Counted from the first letter of the stretch, positions 8,322 through 20,793 are shown. The stretch: DNA of 37,462 nt from Deltaproteobacteria bacterium (GCA_016875215.1 VGRX01000011.1:1-37462); one strand, 5' to 3'. A program made the numbers and translations. Notes: generated by a model not told the origin, from the letters alone.

Positions 8322-10610
8322 ATGCGTTGGACAGAGGCTATCTGGGGTGGGATCTTCTTGGCGGCACTGGTTTCGTGTGGGGGGAACGACGGGAAGAGCG
8401 CCGCGGACACCGCGGACATTCCAGGCGATGCAGCCGCCGTTGACGCAGCGGTTGACGCAGCCCCCGACATCGCGGCCGATGTCGCGGTGGATGTCACGGA
8501 CCTCGGAAGAGGGGGCGACGTGGCCGAGGATGTCGCCGAAGATGTCCCTCCGGACGGCGTCGAACCGGATGTCGTTTGGCCACTGCCGCCGCTGCCCACG
8601 CAACCTCCGCTGGCGACACCGGCGGACCCGCTGGCCGGCACGGGAATCGAGAGCTGCGCCCTGTTCAAGGAAGAGCGTTGCGAGGGAGGAAAGCTGCGCA
8701 CGTGCGACCTCTACGATCCGGCCTCGAATCAGTTCGTGGATGCTCCGGACCCGCTCCTGAAGAGAGCGTACCTGTTCGACCGGTGGCGGGATCTGTACAA
8801 CTCGCCGGACGGGCAGGCGGTCGACCGTGATTTCGCCGTACCGGTGCCCCCCGGAACTCCGGAATCCGAGTGGAGCAAGCCGGAGAGCTTCTCGGGATAC
8901 TGGGGGTCGGGGGACGGGGGGATCTGGACCGGCTGGTCCACGGTCGCCTCGATCCTGAGGTACTCCCAGACCGGCACCGAGGCCGACTACCAGAGAATGG
9001 AGCAGCAGGTGCGCGACATGGTGACCCTGTACGACGTCACCGGTGTGCCCGGATACCTCTGCCGGTTCCACTACCTCCTGCTTCCGGAAGGGGCGCCGAA
9101 CGACACGGAGCACATCCTGCGCTGGGAGAACTCGACCACGCTGGGCAGCCATGACCGTCCCGTCGCGGATCCGGTGAACACCCCCAACCTCCCCAAGATC
9201 TACACTGAAGGGATCGTGGACAAGGACGGGAAGGTGTGGAAGGGAAAGCCCATGTGGCACGGCCGCCCGTCCATCGACCAGAACACGGGTCCCATGACCT
9301 CGCTGCCCATGGCATACTCCCTGCTCAAGGACGAGGCCCTCAAGGAACGCATCGTGCACCACCTGACGTGCTACCTCAAGCGGCTCAAGCGGGTGGAGCT
9401 GGTGAACCTCCAGTCCAACCCGGAGCTCATCGAGGGACTCATGGCCTACTTCAGCGTGGGCGAGCTGAGCTTCGACCCGGGGGACATCGACCTGACCAAG
9501 CTCGACCGCATCGTCGGCTACGTGCACGTGCAGATCAACACGAAGAACGAGGCCACCTTCGACAAGTCGTGTCCCGACCATGTCGCGATGGAGCCGTGGC
9601 GCGTCGTCGATGCAGCGGCCGATACGTTCTTCGGCGACATGCTTTCCCTCGTGATGGACATGGATACCGATGCAGAGGGTCCCAACCAGATCGACCACTA
9701 CTACTGGCCGAGCATCCGAGGCGGCGACGCCATGCACCTGATGCACCTGGCGACCATGGCGTACTACCTGACCGGGGACGAGCAATACAGGGAGTTCCTC
9801 TACGAGGAGCTCGTGGGCAACATCGATACGGTTGCCGTCGTGCACACGGCAGGTGCGTTCAACCTGCCCAAGTTCTGCAAGAAGTTCTTCGGTGACCAGA
9901 TCACCTTCGGCCCGTGGTGGGATTTCATCCATCTCCTGGGGGACTGCGACCTGAAGACCGAGGTCCAGAAGGCGTTCCACAACGAGATGTGGGACAAGCT
10001 GGTCAAGGTGGCGGGCAACGTCGACTTCGACATCATGTACGCGGGGGCGCTGCCGCCCGAGATCGCGACGGACCGGGAGCAGGCACTGGCTTACGGACTG
10101 GACCAGCTTGCATGGATGGGGGGCAACGGCGGACTGCCGGCCGGGGCTCCGGACGATGCTGCCTACCTGGATGAGCCGAGACGCTCCTACACGACGACGC
10201 CGGAGATGATCCTGGCAGCGACGCCGGACGGAATCACGGCCGAGTGCCCCACGCAGCATGACGTGGACGTGTGCACGGCCAAGGTCGAGGTGATGGGAAT
10301 CGACCTGGGCAACCTCACGGGGTGGTCCACGTTCAAGTGCTCGGGCGGGGAGTACGAGTGCGAGGTGACCCCCGGCCAGTGCGTGCGCATGGAGGCCTCG
10401 GGCCCCCTGCCGGTGCATCTTCGCAACCACACCGACTACCTCTGGCAACGCGATCCGTTCGAGCTCGGCTCTGGTGCCGGCTTCCCCGGACAGCGCCAGT
10501 TTGCAGGCTCCGACTACTCGGTCCCGTACTGGAATGCCCGCCGCTACGGCTTCATCCAGGAAGGGAGCGGCCAGGTGCTCGCCTGGCGTGACGAAGGGAC
10601 GTGCGAGTAG
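8322..10610 (+). CDS. Large secreted lipoprotein of unknown function
   Basis: A 762-residue protein with a signal peptide and lipobox (ALVSC). Residues about 25-85 are an Ala/Asp/Val-rich acidic linker with repeated DAA and DVA units, typical of surface lipoproteins in this lineage. The remaining 670 residues are globular, with many Trp, Tyr and His residues and a GYWGSGDGGIWTGW segment. The pattern is reminiscent of helical (alpha/alpha) barrel carbohydrate-active enzymes, but I do not recognise a catalytic signature. The ATG at 8322 has an AAGGAGAG site and begins the signal peptide. The upstream 122 bases contain a run of nine G and no clear promoter. It converges on the DUF2891 gene with 44 bases between the stops. 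Confidence 0.7.
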   Translation: MRWTEAIWGGIFLAALVSCGGNDGKSAADTADIPGDAAAVDAAVDAAPDIAADVAVDVTDLGRGGDVAEDVAEDVPPDGVEPDVVWPLPPLPTQPPLATPADPLAGTGIESCALFKEERCEGGKLRTCDLYDPASNQFVDAPDPLLKRAYLFDRWRDLYNSPDGQAVDRDFAVPVPPGTPESEWSKPESFSGYWGSGDGGIWTGWSTVASILRYSQTGTEADYQRMEQQVRDMVTLYDVTGVPGYLCRFHYLLLPEGAPNDTEHILRWENSTTLGSHDRPVADPVNTPNLPKIYTEGIVDKDGKVWKGKPMWHGRPSIDQNTGPMTSLPMAYSLLKDEALKERIVHHLTCYLKRLKRVELVNLQSNPELIEGLMAYFSVGELSFDPGDIDLTKLDRIVGYVHVQINTKNEATFDKSCPDHVAMEPWRVVDAAADTFFGDMLSLVMDMDTDAEGPNQIDHYYWPSIRGGDAMHLMHLATMAYYLTGDEQYREFLYEELVGNIDTVAVVHTAGAFNLPKFCKKFFGDQITFGPWWDFIHLLGDCDLKTEVQKAFHNEMWDKLVKVAGNVDFDIMYAGALPPEIATDREQALAYGLDQLAWMGGNGGLPAGAPDDAAYLDEPRRSYTTTPEMILAATPDGITAECPTQHDVDVCTAKVEVMGIDLGNLTGWSTFKCSGGEYECEVTPGQCVRMEASGPLPVHLRNHTDYLWQRDPFELGSGAGFPGQRQFAGSDYSVPYWNARRYGFIQEGSGQVLAWRDEGTCE

Positions 10611-10654
10611 GACGGCCACCTCGCTGTGTGGTAGCGAATCCCACGAACATTGCC

Positions 10655-11833
10655 TCAGAGTGAGCCCGGGGCCGGGTCACCACACCCGGTCAGCAGGTAG
10701 ATCGCGAAGCTGGCCAGCCAATGCTCGCCGCCGTATCCGCTGTCGAACACGAGGCTGGAGCCGTGGCCGCACATGGCCGCAGAAAGCCCTGCAATCACTG
10801 AATGTTCCGCACTGTCCGCCGGCCAGACATCCGCCAGTCCCCGCAGCGCCCACGCACGCTGGAACGACAGGCCGACGAGATGCCCGAGCTTGGGGTCCTT
10901 CACGTCGCGGATTTCCGGAGGGATGCCGACGGGACCGAGCTTGCCCGTCGAAAGCCCGGGCAGGAACACGGCCAGCCAGGGCATCAGCTCGTCAGGGGGA
11001 AGGACTCTGCGCATGAGGTCCGCTTCGGCCAGGCACGGGGAGATGAAGTCCTCGCCGGAGGGCTCGTATGCGACAGGGCAGTCCACATCACTCCGGTAGA
11101 AGCGGAGGGCCGCCTCGACGATCGCCTTCTCCAGTGCCTCGTCACCGACCGTCCGTGCATAGTCGAGTGCGTGGACCATGGAGAACGCGGTATTGGCGTG
11201 AGTGCCCTCCCGAACTGGCCGGCTCAGGCGGGCAAGGTAGCTCTGGAAGGCCCCGGAGAAGTGATCCGCCAGCAGCCGCAGGTTGACGCGCCAGGCAGCG
11301 GCCTGCGAAAGCTCCATCCCGTGCAGCTCCGCGGCCAGGCGCAGGAGCCAGCCCCAGCCATAGGGCCGTTCGAAGGTGGCGCTGCGCTTCAGCGCGAAGA
11401 AAGCGAGCTCCCTGTCGAGCCGTTCCCTGGACAGGTGGGTGTCGAGCAGCGAGAGGATTGCGTCGCGTTCGGGCAGGTTGGGGAAGACCTTGAGCGCACG
11501 CACCATGGCCCAGTGTCCGTGGACTGCGGAATGCCAGTCGAAGCAGCCGGCAAAAGCAGGGGTCGCATGGCGGGGAGGCACGACGGTCTCGTCCCCGTCG
11601 AAGACGTGTCCCGGCTTGTTCGGATACTCCCGATCGACGCACGCCAGAGACAGCCGAACGAAGCGGCTCACCTGCTCAGGCGACAGGGCCGGGCAGGAGG
11701 CCGGCCTGGTGGCCGATGGCGAAGCATCCGATGCGGACGGTGCAGGGGCCGAGGCCTGCGGCATCACCGGAGCCTCCCGGCAGGCAAATGCAGCGACCAG
11801 GGCCAGTGGCAGGAACAGTCGGGGCAGTTTCAT
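10655..11833 (-). CDS. DUF2891-type lipoprotein
   Basis: A 392-residue protein with a lipoprotein signal peptide (hydrophobic stretch, then AFAC) and an Ala/Ser/Pro linker. The core carries GCFDWHSAVHGHW near residue 92, the hallmark segment of DUF2891, whose sequence suggests an all-helical toroid fold. Further segments are YGWGWLLRLAAEL and YGGEHWLASFAIYLL. Function is not established for the family. The ATG at 11831-11833 is preferred because GAGG lies eight bases upstream; an ATG two codons earlier is possible. It begins 18 bases after the stop of the large Cys-rich repeat protein on the same strand, so the two are probably one transcription unit. Confidence 0.8.
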   Translation of the reverse strand: MKLPRLFLPLALVAAFACREAPVMPQASAPAPSASDASPSATRPASCPALSPEQVSRFVRLSLACVDREYPNKPGHVFDGDETVVPPRHATPAFAGCFDWHSAVHGHWAMVRALKVFPNLPERDAILSLLDTHLSRERLDRELAFFALKRSATFERPYGWGWLLRLAAELHGMELSQAAAWRVNLRLLADHFSGAFQSYLARLSRPVREGTHANTAFSMVHALDYARTVGDEALEKAIVEAALRFYRSDVDCPVAYEPSGEDFISPCLAEADLMRRVLPPDELMPWLAVFLPGLSTGKLGPVGIPPEIRDVKDPKLGHLVGLSFQRAWALRGLADVWPADSAEHSVIAGLSAAMCGHGSSLVFDSGYGGEHWLASFAIYLLTGCGDPAPGSL

Positions 11834-11851
11834 CGGCATCGCCTCAGCGTC

Positions 11852-14800
11852 TCAGGGCACGCACGTGTAGACGGGCCACCAGTTCGAGTCTCCGTACTTC
11901 TGGTAGTTCTCGAAAGGCGACCCGAAGTTGTGCGTGCCGCACTGCTTGGTCCCGTTGTTGCACCACATGGCATGTGCGCAGCACTCGTACTTGCCGATGG
12001 AGGTGAACCCCCAGGCTGCGGCGACCTGGGTCAGGACCGTGTTGTCCCACGGGACGTTGACGCTGTACGGAGTCTGGGGCTTGCCGATACGGGCGCATGC
12101 GGCCGAGTGCGTTTCCTCCCAGGCAATCGCCTTGACCCAGCAGTAGTTGTGGACGTAGGCCGTCCCGACCGGACAGGGGGATTCGTTCTGGCAGGTGGCC
12201 GAGCAGCCGTCCCCTCCCTTGTTGTTGCCATCGTCGCACTGCTCGCCCGCTTCGACGATGCTGTTGCCGCAGCAGGGAGCGATCGGGGCGTGCACGCATC
12301 CCTTGGTCTTGTCGCACGAGTCGGTGGTGCACGGCTTGTTGTCGTTGCAGTCGGGCGGGTTGGAGCCGACGCACTTGCCGGCCGCGCATTGGTCGGTCTG
12401 GGTGCATGCGTCGAGGTCGTTGCACAAGGTACCGTTCTGCACAGGGGTGTTCACACAACCGATCCCGGGTTCGCACGTGTCGCTGGTGCAGGGATTGCCG
12501 TCGTTGCAGTCGGGCGGGTTGGAGCCGGTGCACTTGCCGGACGCACACTGATCCGTGAGTGTGCACTTGCTGCCGTCATCGCAAGCGGTCCCGTCGGGGC
12601 GGTTCGTGTGGGTGCACCCGGACTTGGGGTCGCAGGCGTCCTCGGTGCAGGCGTTGAAGTCGTCGCAGGCGAGGGCCGGCCCCGGGGTGCACGTCCCGTT
12701 CACGCAGGCATCGCCATTGGTGCAGGCGTTGCCATCGTCACACGGGATGTCCAGCGGCAGGTGCTTGCAGCCGGTTGCCGGAACGCACGAGTCCACAGTG
12801 CACGGGTTGCCGTCGTTGCAATCGACGAGGGCCTTGCCTACGCAGGCTCCGGCAGTGCAGGCATCACCCGTGGTGCAGGCGTTCTGGTCATTGCACTGAG
12901 CCGCATTGGGTGAGAACACGCAGCCCTGCGCAGGGTTGCACGAGTCGTCGGTGCACGGGTTCGCATCGTCGCACTTGAGGCTGGAGGCAGGCTTGCACAC
13001 GCCGTTTGCGCACTTGTCGCTGAGGGTGCAGACGTCGCCGTCGTCGCAGGGGGCGGTGTTGTGCAGGTGCACGCACCCCTTGGCCGGGTCGCAGAAGTCG
13101 GTCGAGCATATGTTGTCGTCGTCGCAGTTGACGGCCAGGCCGGGGGCGCAGACGCCATTGGCACAGGAGTCCCCCTTGGTGCACAGGTTGGAATCGTCGC
13201 ATGCCCCTTGTGCCGGGGCGTGCTTGCAGATTCCGGCATCGCAGGAGTCGAGCGTGCACACGTTTCCGTCGTCGCACTGGACCGGGATGCCCGGAACGCA
13301 CTTCCCGCCCGAGCACTTGTCGCCGGTGGTGCACAGGTTGCCGTCGTCGCATGCGGCCTGGTTCGGCACGGACTTGCACCCGCCGTCGGGCAGGCAGATG
13401 TCGGTAGTGCACGAGTTCTTGTCATCGCACTGGACGGGGCTGAGCGACACGCACTTGCTCTGGGCGCAGTGGTCGTCCTGCGTGCACGCGTTGGCATCGT
13501 CGCATGGGCCGTCGGCAGGGAGAAACTGGCACCCCTTCGCCTTGTCGCATGAATCCTTGGTGCAGATGTTCCCGTCGTCGCAGGTCAGGGCGGCTCCGGG
13601 GATGCACAACCCTCCCTTGCACTGGTCCGCCACGGTACACACGCTTCCGTCGTTGCACGGAGCGGTATTGGCCTGGTGCGAGCAACCCGCCATGGGAACG
13701 CAGAAGTCGTCGCTGCACGGATTCCCGTCGTCGCAGCCGACCGCTCCGGAACCGACGCAGCTTCCACTGGCGCAGACGTCTTCCTGCGTGCAGGGGTCCA
13801 GGTCGTCGCAGGAGGCCGTGTTGTTCACGTGCATGCAGCCCAGGAGGGGATTGCACGAGTCGTCCGTGCACGGGTTGCCGTCGCCGCAAGCGAGAGCCTT
13901 GCCGGGCTGGCATTCGCCCCCCGCACACTTGTCACCGAGCGTGCAGAGGCTCGAGTCGTCGCACGGGAGCGCGTTGGGCACGTGGGTGCACCCCTGCGTC
14001 GGGTCGCAGGCATCGGTTGTGCACAGGTTGCCGTCATTGCAGTCGTCAAGCGCCTTGAAGGTGCATTTCCCCAGCGAGCAGAAGTCCCCCGTCGTGCACG
14101 GGTTCAAGTCATCGCAAGGGCCGTCCACGGGTTGGTACAGGCACCCCTTGTCGGCATCGCAAAGGTCCTTGGTGCAGGGATTGCCGTCGTTGCAGGTCAC
14201 CTTCGGCCCCGGGGTGCACGTCCCTTCCTGGCACTGGTCCGCGAGAGTGCATGGGTCGTCGTCGTCGCATGGCATCTTGTTGTTCGGGAAGGCACAGCCG
14301 CTGACCGCATCGCACAGGTCATCCGTGCACGGATTGCCGTCGTTGCAGGTCACCGCGCTCCCGGAGCAGGTGCCCTCGTCGCACATGTCACCGGTGGTGC
14401 ACTTGTCCGAGTCGTCGCACGGGGTGGCGTCGAGCGGTGCGTGCTCGCATCCCTTCTCCGGATTGCAGAGGTCGTCGGTGCAGGAGTTGCCGTCATCGCA
14501 ACTCCCCTCGTCGTAGTCCTCGTCACAATCGTCGTCCAGGCCGTTGCAGGTCTCGGCCTTCGGAATCCCTGCGTCGCACGGCGCCAGCCCCTCCTGAGTG
14601 CATACACGGCGTCCGGTGCAAGTCCCGAACTCGCTAACCTGTTCGCATGCCGTTCCCATGGCCAGCTTGATCGCCCAGTCGGTGCAGTCGCACTCCCCGT
14701 CTGCAGCGACGCACTGCTTGGTCACCGTCCCCTCGGTGCTCATGGCATCCTGGCACAGGTAGCCGTCCGGGCAGGGATGCTCTGAATCGCACGAGGCTCC

Positions 14801-15331
14801 ACAGAAGGCCCCCAGGCCGGGGTACAGGATGCAGACGTTCTGCACGTAGGACATGCTGCAGTCGGAGCTCTCGCCGCAGGGGACGCACAGATGGCTGCGC
14901 TGCGAGATGCACAGCGCGACCGGATCAGGACCCAGGAGGTAGGTCATCTTGCACAGCCAGCCGTCCGGGCACTCCTCGATGCAGAAGTCGGTACACACCA
15001 GGTTGCCCATGTGCTCGACGCACACGCCGGAGATGCAGTCCGCCCCGCTTTCGCACGGATCACCGAAGCAGCCTGGTCCCCGGCAAGCGGAGGAGTGCTC
15101 GCCAGCCAGGTCCGGGACATCGACCGGAGTCGAGGTTTCGAAGCGGCCCCCCGGATCCGGAGTCGCATCCGTGCGGGCTGCCGTTTCCGCCACGTCAGCG
15201 ATCGCCACGTCCGGAAGCTCCAGGAGCACCGTGGTCCCGCCCGAGCACGCGGCAAGAACCGCAGCGCAGGCAGGTCCGAAGCACGCAGCGGGAACCACCC
15301 GAAGCCAAGAAGACAGTGGCGTTTCCTTCAT
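11852..15331 (-). CDS. Giant Cys-rich tandem-repeat lipoprotein
   Basis: A 1159-residue lipoprotein (lipobox VLAAC near residue 29). Residues 80-277 are the Cys-rich module shared with the genes at 1653 and 17424, ending in one MopE-like motif. From residue 278 there are 14 complete copies and one partial copy of a repeat of about 51 residues, pattern CDDGNPCTxDxCDPxxGC followed by PCDDxxxCTxxDxCxxGxC. Each copy has about eight Cys, presumably forming disulfides. A Myxococcus-type Cys repeat (GEQCDDGNN, GDGCSATC) follows, then a terminal domain of about 95 residues with C-type-lectin-like spacing of Trp and Cys (my guess). Likely a long rod-like surface protein. The ATG at 15329-15331 is chosen for GAGG seven bases upstream; a GTG four codons earlier is possible. 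Confidence 0.85.
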   Translation of the reverse strand: MKETPLSSWLRVVPAACFGPACAAVLAACSGGTTVLLELPDVAIADVAETAARTDATPDPGGRFETSTPVDVPDLAGEHSSACRGPGCFGDPCESGADCISGVCVEHMGNLVCTDFCIEECPDGWLCKMTYLLGPDPVALCISQRSHLCVPCGESSDCSMSYVQNVCILYPGLGAFCGASCDSEHPCPDGYLCQDAMSTEGTVTKQCVAADGECDCTDWAIKLAMGTACEQVSEFGTCTGRRVCTQEGLAPCDAGIPKAETCNGLDDDCDEDYDEGSCDDGNSCTDDLCNPEKGCEHAPLDATPCDDSDKCTTGDMCDEGTCSGSAVTCNDGNPCTDDLCDAVSGCAFPNNKMPCDDDDPCTLADQCQEGTCTPGPKVTCNDGNPCTKDLCDADKGCLYQPVDGPCDDLNPCTTGDFCSLGKCTFKALDDCNDGNLCTTDACDPTQGCTHVPNALPCDDSSLCTLGDKCAGGECQPGKALACGDGNPCTDDSCNPLLGCMHVNNTASCDDLDPCTQEDVCASGSCVGSGAVGCDDGNPCSDDFCVPMAGCSHQANTAPCNDGSVCTVADQCKGGLCIPGAALTCDDGNICTKDSCDKAKGCQFLPADGPCDDANACTQDDHCAQSKCVSLSPVQCDDKNSCTTDICLPDGGCKSVPNQAACDDGNLCTTGDKCSGGKCVPGIPVQCDDGNVCTLDSCDAGICKHAPAQGACDDSNLCTKGDSCANGVCAPGLAVNCDDDNICSTDFCDPAKGCVHLHNTAPCDDGDVCTLSDKCANGVCKPASSLKCDDANPCTDDSCNPAQGCVFSPNAAQCNDQNACTTGDACTAGACVGKALVDCNDGNPCTVDSCVPATGCKHLPLDIPCDDGNACTNGDACVNGTCTPGPALACDDFNACTEDACDPKSGCTHTNRPDGTACDDGSKCTLTDQCASGKCTGSNPPDCNDGNPCTSDTCEPGIGCVNTPVQNGTLCNDLDACTQTDQCAAGKCVGSNPPDCNDNKPCTTDSCDKTKGCVHAPIAPCCGNSIVEAGEQCDDGNNKGGDGCSATCQNESPCPVGTAYVHNYCWVKAIAWEETHSAACARIGKPQTPYSVNVPWDNTVLTQVAAAWGFTSIGKYECCAHAMWCNNGTKQCGTHNFGSPFENYQKYGDSNWWPVYTCVP
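12350..14500 (-). repeat. 14 tandem ~153-bp coding repeats (51-aa Cys-rich units)
   Basis: The region encodes 14 contiguous copies of a unit of about 51 residues, each beginning at the first Cys of the C(D/N)DGNxCT pattern. Total length 2151 bases gives 153.6 bases per copy. Copies differ at many positions, so this is an old duplication rather than a perfect array. A fifteenth, incomplete copy begins at 12349. Confidence 0.85.
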
Positions 15332-15393
15332 GAAGATCCTCACTGGTTCGAAGTCGAAAGCCCGTCCCGAGCCTCTCCGCCCGGGCCGCGTGG

Positions 15394-15422
15394 AGGCTAC
15401 TTCCGCACAAGGGCCCTGTCAA
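15394..15422 (-). promoter_or_regulatory. Probable sigma-70 promoter for the Cys-rich repeat lipoprotein
   Basis: On the minus strand a perfect -35 box TTGACA (15417-15422) and TAGCCT (15394-15399) are separated by 17 bases. The predicted transcript starts near 15387 and has a leader of about 55 bases before the ATG at 15331. Confidence 0.5.
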
Positions 15423-15442
15423 CCTGCACAAACCGTTTCCGC

Positions 15443-15459
15443 ACGGACCGTTCGTCGAC
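15443..15459 (+). promoter_or_regulatory. 17-base element shared with the hydrogenase leader
   Basis: ACGGACCGTTCGTCGAC occurs here and, identically and in the same orientation, at 28602-28618. It contains the palindrome ACGG-A-CCGT. Here it lies between two divergent promoters, 21 bases upstream of the minus-strand -35 box and just upstream of the plus-strand one. It may be an operator for a regulator common to both loci; this is inference from the shared sequence alone. Confidence 0.35.
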
Positions 15460-15462
15460 TTC

Positions 15463-15491
15463 TTCCCCTCGCGTTGGATATCAACTAGACT
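15463..15491 (+). promoter_or_regulatory. Probable promoter for the M28 peptidase gene
   Basis: TTCCCC at 15463-15468 and TAGACT at 15486-15491 are separated by 17 bases. The same pair with the same spacing occurs at 20623-20651 on the minus strand. The predicted leader before the ATG at 15517 is only about 20 bases and contains the strong GGAGG site. Confidence 0.35.
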
Positions 15492-15516
15492 ACAGATCAG
15501 CCGAAGGAGGGGGGGA

Positions 15517-17418
15517 ATGGCGAGACGTGACAGCCTGCTTGTCGGTGCGTGTCCTAGGAGGCCGATCGAAGTGATTTTGGGCAGCCTCCTTACTCTGGCA
15601 GCGGTAACGGCCGCTGCCGGGCCGGCCCAGTCGCCGGCACGGGTCGACAAGGCTGCGCTCGAGGTGGACATCCGCTATCTGGCCGATGATTCGCTCGAAG
15701 GGCGGGGGCTCGGGAGCCCTGGGCTCGAGGCAGCGGCCGCATACCACGAGAAGATCTACCGGGAACTGGGGCTCGAGCCGTTCGGAGGGCCGAGCTTCCG
15801 GCAGCCGTTCAGCCTGGTGGGGAGCCTGCCTTCGCCCGACACAAGCATCGTGGTGAGGGAAGGGAACGGGAAGGGGAAGCGGAAAGATGAGGTGGGCGGG
15901 AGGGGGAAAGGGGAGGGGAAAGGGGAGGTGGACGGGAGTGGGAAAGGAAAGGGGAAAGGGGAGGGAAGGACGGAGACCAGGGAGAGGAAGCTGGCCTGGC
16001 AGGAAGACATGGTCGTGGTCACGCACAGGCGGGACGCGCCTGCCGTGGTCGAAGCCGAGGCGGTCTACGCGGGGCACTTCATCGAGGCACCGGAGCGTGG
16101 TTGGGATGACGTCAAGGGGACCGATCTTGCGGGCAAGGTGCTCATCGTCGAGATCAACGAGCCGGAGAACCGGCCCGGCGGGTTGTTCGACGGGACCGCA
16201 ATGACCTGGTACGGTCGCTGGGGGTACAAGTTCGAGCACGCGGCCCGACTGGGAGCGCTGGGCGTGCTGATCATCCACGACGACGTGGGGGCGGGTTACG
16301 GCTGGAAGGTGGTGCGCAACGGATGGTCGCAGGAGGAGCTCTTCTTCGCCGGAGCGCCGACCGAAAAGCTGGCGTTCATGGGATGGGTGACCGGGGGGGC
16401 GGGCGACCGGATCCTGGCGTTGGCCGGCAAGGACCGTTCGAAGCTGCGGGTCGGCGCGGAGACCCGTGATTTCCGCCCGGTGCCTTTGGGTGTCACCGTG
16501 CGGGTGAAGCAGGCTCCGTCATTCCGGCAGGCGGACGTGGCGAACGTGGTCGGGTTGCTGAGGTCGCCGAGGAAGGAAGCGGAAGGGCGCTACGTCGTGG
16601 TGTCGGCCCACTTCGACCACATGGGGATGCAGACCTCTCCCCCGGAGTCGAGCACCGGACCTCCGAGAGGCGATGACGCTCCGACTCGGGCCGGGGGGCC
16701 AGGCAGCCCCGCCACGGCCGCAGGGACCCCGGAAGGAGCGAAGACGCCCGCTCCCGTCGACCGGATCTACAACGGAGCGGTGGACAACTGCTCCGCTTCG
16801 GCCGCGATGCTGGCGACTGCCCGCACACTGGCTGCCCATCGTGAAGAGCTCCTGGTGAACGTGGTATTCCTTGCGGCGACTGCCGAAGAGGATGGGCTTC
16901 TCGGGTCCGGCTGGTTCGTGAGCCATCTGCCGGTTCCTTCGAGCCAGGTGCTGGCGAACGTCAACTTCGAGATGACCAATGTCTGGGGGCGCACGCTCGA
17001 TGCCTACTGCATCTCGGCCAGGCATTCCGACATGGAGGAGATCTGCCGGCAGGCGGCGGCACTGGAAGGAATGGATCTCATCGAGGAGCGTGACGGGGAG
17101 AAGGGGTACCCGTTCCGCTCGGACCAGCACAGCTTCGTCAAGGCCGGGATCCCGGGGGTCTGGCTCCACGAAGGGGTGAAGTCCGCACCCGGGGCGAAGC
17201 ACGACGTGGCTGCCCGCCGTGTCGAATACGAGAGGAACCACTACCACCAGGTCACCGACAACGTGCGGGACGACTGGGACCTGGAAGGGACCGTGCAGGC
17301 AGTGGAGTGGGCGGTATCGATCGTGGAGGTGCTGGGGCGTTGGAAGGGGGTACCCGGCTTTGCCCCGGAGAGTCCGTTCCAGAGGCCTGCCATACCGTCG
17401 AACGGGCCGAAGGACTGA
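15517..17418 (+). CDS. M28-family zinc aminopeptidase, exported, with low-complexity inserts
   Basis: A 633-residue protein with an N-terminal signal-like segment (about residues 18-35). Zinc ligands of family M28 are visible: His and Asp in SAHFDHMG (near 363), Asp in NGAVDNCSA (near 420), the Glu pair in ATAEEDG (near 454) and His in NHYHQVTDN (near 574). The region of about 170-340 resembles a PA (protease-associated) domain. Two inserts are odd: a Gly/Lys/Glu-rich stretch at residues about 114-157, and a Pro/Gly/Ser/Thr-rich loop of about 45 residues between the His-Asp motif and the bridging Asp. Expected function is removal of N-terminal amino acids from peptides outside the cytoplasm. 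The ATG at 15517 follows AAGGAGGGGGGGA. Its stop is five bases from the convergent MopE-like gene. Confidence 0.9.
   Translation: MARRDSLLVGACPRRPIEVILGSLLTLAAVTAAAGPAQSPARVDKAALEVDIRYLADDSLEGRGLGSPGLEAAAAYHEKIYRELGLEPFGGPSFRQPFSLVGSLPSPDTSIVVREGNGKGKRKDEVGGRGKGEGKGEVDGSGKGKGKGEGRTETRERKLAWQEDMVVVTHRRDAPAVVEAEAVYAGHFIEAPERGWDDVKGTDLAGKVLIVEINEPENRPGGLFDGTAMTWYGRWGYKFEHAARLGALGVLIIHDDVGAGYGWKVVRNGWSQEELFFAGAPTEKLAFMGWVTGGAGDRILALAGKDRSKLRVGAETRDFRPVPLGVTVRVKQAPSFRQADVANVVGLLRSPRKEAEGRYVVVSAHFDHMGMQTSPPESSTGPPRGDDAPTRAGGPGSPATAAGTPEGAKTPAPVDRIYNGAVDNCSASAAMLATARTLAAHREELLVNVVFLAATAEEDGLLGSGWFVSHLPVPSSQVLANVNFEMTNVWGRTLDAYCISARHSDMEEICRQAAALEGMDLIEERDGEKGYPFRSDQHSFVKAGIPGVWLHEGVKSAPGAKHDVAARRVEYERNHYHQVTDNVRDDWDLEGTVQAVEWAVSIVEVLGRWKGVPGFAPESPFQRPAIPSNGPKD
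15854..15982 (+). repeat. Polypurine GGGGAAA-type low-complexity tract in the M28 gene
   Basis: About 130 bases are almost pure purine on the plus strand, built of irregular GGGGAAAG and GGGAAC units. It encodes the Gly-Lys-Glu insert. Such tracts can form G-quadruplex or triplex DNA and change length by slippage. The frame stays open throughout. Confidence 0.6.
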
Positions 17419-17423
17419 CTACT

Positions 17424-20594
<3,171 letters not shown>

Positions 20595-20622
20595 CTGTCG
20601 TCCCTCCGACTTCGTGCCTCCG

Positions 20623-20651
20623 AGTCTACGCCAATCCGTCCGGTTGGGGAA
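20623..20651 (-). promoter_or_regulatory. Probable promoter for the MopE-like gene
   Basis: On the minus strand TTCCCC (20646-20651) and TAGACT (20623-20628) are spaced by 17 bases, matching the element upstream of the M28 gene. The predicted start is near 20616, giving a leader of about 22 bases. Confidence 0.35.
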
Positions 20652-20738
20652 GTGCGCTTGCCCGCGATGTGGAAGCCCCTTGCCGAACGGAGGACCGCAG
20701 ATCCGCTCGACATGGACTCCTCCTCCGTTGCGGAGCCG

Positions 20739-20767
20739 TCGACACAGAGCCGTTCCGATGGTAAGCT
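20739..20767 (+). promoter_or_regulatory. Probable sigma-70 promoter for the small lipoprotein gene
   Basis: TCGACA at 20739-20744 and TAAGCT at 20762-20767 are separated by 17 bases. The predicted start is near 20774 and the ATG is at 20794. Confidence 0.4.
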
Positions 20768-20793
20768 CCTTGGGGCAACGGGGAGTGAGGTCC

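Noticed and set aside
10611-10654. Bidirectional terminator between convergent genes
   Set aside because: Only short imperfect complementarity and no T-run is present.
12350-14500. CRISPR-like or satellite array
   Set aside because: The period of about 153 bases is protein-coding, copies are divergent, and there are no short identical repeats with unique spacers.
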